Source of the DNA: Mesorhizobium sp. | Lineage (GTDB): Bacteria; Pseudomonadota; Alphaproteobacteria; Rhizobiales; Rhizobiaceae | Direction: 5' to 3' | NCBI GenBank assembly: GCA_019509685.1 | Contig: JAEKLU010000150.1 | Coordinates: forward strand, 1-8,449 | DNA: 8,449 nt | In this document: in pieces, positions 6,411-8,449 of the stretch | How positions within the stretch are numbered: position 1 is the stretch's first letter | How the letters are laid out: each line of letters opens with the position of its first letter | The notes under the pieces: model-generated | The model's input: the letters and a program-made list of their open reading frames with translations, nothing else | The model's database searches: none | What the model was told of the DNA's origin: nothing | Translations under genes and position numbers: made by a program

Positions 6411-6460
6411 GCAAAGCCTGTCCGGTGACGGATAAGCAAGCGGGTGGACAGGCATTTTGC
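6411..6460. repeat. Inverted repeat upstream of the mutarotase-like gene
   Basis: GCAAAGCCTGTCC (6411-6423) and GGACAGGCATTTTGC (6446-6460) are inverted copies, with two extra bases in the second arm and a 22-base spacer. It lies 32-81 bases upstream of the mutarotase-like start. It could be a leader hairpin or a regulator site, and no T run follows it. I recognise no named element. Confidence 0.6.
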
Positions 6461-6520
6461 ATCAGTCGGGGCGGGAGCGCTCGGCGCAGGGATGTTCGAC
6501 GTTAGCGCCGCCCCTCATTG

Positions 6521-6557
6521 CCCTGCCGGGCATTTCTCCCCGTAGAACAGGGAGAAA
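6521..6557 (-). terminator. Terminator-like hairpin pair after the coiled-coil protein gene
   Basis: Starting nine bases after the TAG stop on the minus strand, TTTCTCCC and GGGAGAAA form a perfect eight-base stem with a nine-base loop (6533-6557). It is followed by a second small stem, GCCC-GGCA-GGGC (6521-6532). The flanking CGCCGCCCCTCATTG...CTGCCGGGCA and TTCTCCCCGTA sequence resembles a dispersed palindromic repeat common in Mesorhizobium genomes, as I remember it. There is no clear U run, so termination strength is uncertain. Confidence 0.55.
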
Positions 6558-6565
6558 GAAGTTCA

Positions 6566-8449
6566 CTACTGCCTTTTGTAGTCCCGCACCGGCGACTTGG
6601 TGCCGTCCGTGTAGGTGACCTGCACCGCCATCGACGTCACGTCGTCCTTGACCTTGAAATAGGGCTGGTAGTTGCCGGGGATGGCGTAGGGATCCTTGGC
6701 GTCGCAGGGCGGCATTTTTATCTCTTTGTCGAGCGCGGTGCCGTTCAGGCTGTAATGCACCGCCTTGATGGCGCAGCGGTAGGACAGCATCTGGGTGAAA
6801 TAGACCAGGCCATGATTGCCGCCTGAATCGAAGGCGATCCACGACGTCCAGAACTGATCGAGAATCTGCTTATTCTCCTGCTGGAGCGCACTGGCCGGGT
6901 CGAAGCGGATGTCGAACGGACCGGTCTCGCGGCCCCTGATGTCGAGATATTTGATCGCGATGGTGGTGGCCGCGGTGTTGTCGGGCAGCTCGAAACTGGG
7001 GTTCGGCATCGGTTTGCCGGTGCGCTGATCGTTCATCGCCATCGCCCCGGTGTCGGTGAACGGGCCGGCCTCGCCGAGACGCCAGGAGATCGCCGTCGCC
7101 GGCTCGGGCAGCGAAATCGTCATCGACCATCCGGCGTTGGAGCGCATCGGCGTCAGCGTCGGCACGAAACGCGAGGGGTCGAGCACATCGCCCAGCGCGG
7201 TCAGCCGGCTGCGGCTGCGGTCGAGCCAATCGGCCAGTTGGGTCTGGTCGACGAAATATTGGAGCAGCCCGCCATCCTTCTCATAGGAAACGAATTTGGT
7301 CAGCGCGGCCGCTTCGCTGCGCTTGTCGGCCAGCGTCTGGCTGCCCAGCCGGTCCTCCGAGAACTCCTGCGCCAGGAGAAAGTAAGCCGGCGCGTAATCG
7401 GGATTGGCCGCGATGAAGGCGTTGAGCTTGTCGAGACGTTGGGTGTCGTCGAATTGCAGGAGATGGACAAGCTTGATCGACGGCGCCTTGGCCTTGTCGG
7501 CCAGCTGGCCGAACACTTCGCGGGCGCCGGCCTTGCCGTCCTGGACCCGAAGCAGCGTGGCAAAGCGGGTATAGGGGTCGATGGCGTCGACATCGAAGCC
7601 GGCAAAGGCGAGATAGGCGCGGCGGGCGTTGAGCATGTCGCCGGCGAGCTCGTAGACGCGGGCATTGTGATAGAACTCGTCGGGACGCTTGGGGTCGCCG
7701 ATGGCGCCGCCCTGCGCCGAAAGCTGGGCGAAGCCCTTGGCGATGGTGTCGATCGAAACGGCGATCTGCTCGGTGGTCGCCTGCAGTTTTTCGGCCTGGG
7801 CCTGCTGCTGCTTCTGGCCAGCCGCCAGAGTATCGGTGGTCTGCTTGACGGCTTCGACGCTCTTTTGCGTCTGGGCGCCCTGGGCGGTCTGTTGCTGTTG
7901 GGTCGATGCGATCTGATCGGCGGTCTTGGCCACCGTGTCGGTGGTTTGCTTGACCGCTTCGACCGTGTTCTGGGTCTGAGCGCCCTGCGCGGTCTGTTGC
8001 TGCTGGGTGGAAGCGATCTCCTGCGTCGTCTTGGCCACCGTGTCGGTGGACTTGGCGATCGTGTCGGTCGACTTCTTGACCTCCTCGACGGTCTGCTGCG
8101 TCTGCGTGACCGTCTGCTCGATCTTGGCCACCTTTTGCGAGACGATGCCCATCGACTGCTGCAGCTCGCTGATCGCCGGCACGAGCGCGGCGATTACGCC
8201 GTTCTGCGAGTTCGTCTGCTGTTGGATGCCATAGACGCCGCCGGCGATTGTCGCCGCACTTGTGGCGAAGATCAGTGCCGGCATCGCTTTTGCGGCCAGC
8301 ACCAGCCGCAGCGCCATGGCGATGGCGATGATCAAGGCCGCGACGGCGGCGCCGAGCGCGATGTAGGCGGCAAAGGGTCCGAGCGGATTGAGCACGTCGC
8401 CAACCGCGCCGGCGACGAAAGCGAAGCTCGCCGCCCATTTGCCTGTACG
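6566..8449 (-). CDS. Membrane-anchored coiled-coil protein with TPR-like and beta-rich domains, 5' end beyond window
   Basis: I do not recognise a named family. The frame is open to the right edge. The first possible start inside is a GTG at 8395 with no ribosome binding site, and the 18 codons before it (RTGKWAASFAFVAGAVGDV) read like protein, so the true start is probably just outside. Numbering from the GTG, two hydrophobic helices (about 8-33 and 37-58) form a membrane hairpin. Residues 75-230 are a Gln/Thr/Ala-rich coiled coil with two near-identical 35-residue repeats (117-151 and 152-186). Residues 235-345 look like TPR helices (FYHNARVYELAGDMLNARRAY, NPDYAPAYFLLAQEF). The region from about 415 to the end is beta-rich (WRLGEAGPFTDTG, IKYLDIRGRETGPFDIRF), and YTDGTKSPVRDYKRQ ends it. 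C541 and C564 could pair if this part is periplasmic. A sensor or scaffold role is possible but unproven. Confidence 0.85.
   Translation of the reverse strand, partial: RTGKWAASFAFVAGAVGDVLNPLGPFAAYIALGAAVAALIIAIAMALRLVLAAKAMPALIFATSAATIAGGVYGIQQQTNSQNGVIAALVPAISELQQSMGIVSQKVAKIEQTVTQTQQTVEEVKKSTDTIAKSTDTVAKTTQEIASTQQQQTAQGAQTQNTVEAVKQTTDTVAKTADQIASTQQQQTAQGAQTQKSVEAVKQTTDTLAAGQKQQQAQAEKLQATTEQIAVSIDTIAKGFAQLSAQGGAIGDPKRPDEFYHNARVYELAGDMLNARRAYLAFAGFDVDAIDPYTRFATLLRVQDGKAGAREVFGQLADKAKAPSIKLVHLLQFDDTQRLDKLNAFIAANPDYAPAYFLLAQEFSEDRLGSQTLADKRSEAAALTKFVSYEKDGGLLQYFVDQTQLADWLDRSRSRLTALGDVLDPSRFVPTLTPMRSNAGWSMTISLPEPATAISWRLGEAGPFTDTGAMAMNDQRTGKPMPNPSFELPDNTAATTIAIKYLDIRGRETGPFDIRFDPASALQQENKQILDQFWTSWIAFDSGGNHGLVYFTQMLSYRCAIKAVHYSLNGTALDKEIKMPPCDAKDPYAIPGNYQPYFKVKDDVTSMAVQVTYTDGTKSPVRDYKRQ
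7838..8047 (-). repeat. Two 105-bp tandem repeats inside the coiled-coil gene
   Basis: Units at 7943-8047 and 7838-7942 encode 35 residues each. Both contain TDTVAKT, then IASTQQQQTAQGAQTQ, then VEAVKQT, with few changes (TQE/ADQ, NT/KS). The length is five heptads, so a whole-unit duplication keeps the coiled-coil phase. A shorter STDTIAK-STDTVAK doublet precedes it at residues 109-122. Confidence 0.9.

Noticed and set aside
7838..8047. CRISPR-like or minisatellite array
   Set aside because: The repeats are in-frame coding units of a coiled coil, only two copies, with no spacers.
7281..8438. 385-codon minus-strand frame overlapping the coiled-coil gene
   Set aside because: It is Arg-rich out-of-frame translation of the same DNA; the other frame carries the membrane helices and heptads.

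Overview
The window looks like chromosomal DNA of a high-GC alphaproteobacterium of the order Hyphomicrobiales, most likely Mesorhizobium or a close relative. The grounds are the urease gene order, NodF/NodE-type proteins, strong GC bias at third codon positions, and dispersed palindromic repeats of a kind I remember from Mesorhizobium genomes. The genus is inferred from memory; no search was run.

Layout. Positions 1-1304 (minus strand) hold the front of a urease operon: ureD (accessory protein), ureA (gamma subunit) and a DUF1272 cysteine-rich small protein that runs off the left edge. About 200 bp of divergent control region separates it from a plus-strand pair: a NodF-like acyl carrier protein (1503-1757) and a NodE-like beta-ketoacyl-ACP synthase (1762-2970). 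The pair is four bases apart and presumably makes or extends a special acyl chain. A YfcG/Ure2p-type glutathione S-transferase follows on the same strand (3167-3871), behind an intergenic region rich in TTGAT/ATCAA dyads.

From 3894 to the right edge all genes are on the minus strand. They are a small Lys/Ala-rich basic protein (3894-4208), a P-loop kinase of the uridine kinase/phosphoribulokinase type (4342-4953), a protein with a probable galactose-mutarotase-like fold (5273-6379), and a long membrane-anchored coiled-coil protein with a TPR-like middle and a beta-rich C-terminus (6566 to beyond 8449). The gaps hold a large nested palindrome (5093-5261), a dyad plus a hairpin upstream of the mutarotase-like gene, and a terminator-like repeat (6521-6557). 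No tRNA, rRNA, insertion sequence, CRISPR array or phage gene was seen.

The most interesting part is the NodFE-type pair. It lies beside urease genes and not among nod genes, has no recognisable nod box, and its carrier protein has His where the usual Asp precedes the phosphopantetheine serine. This suggests a non-symbiotic specialised acyl pathway. The second point of interest is the unrecognised 609+ residue coiled-coil membrane protein with a 105-bp internal duplication.
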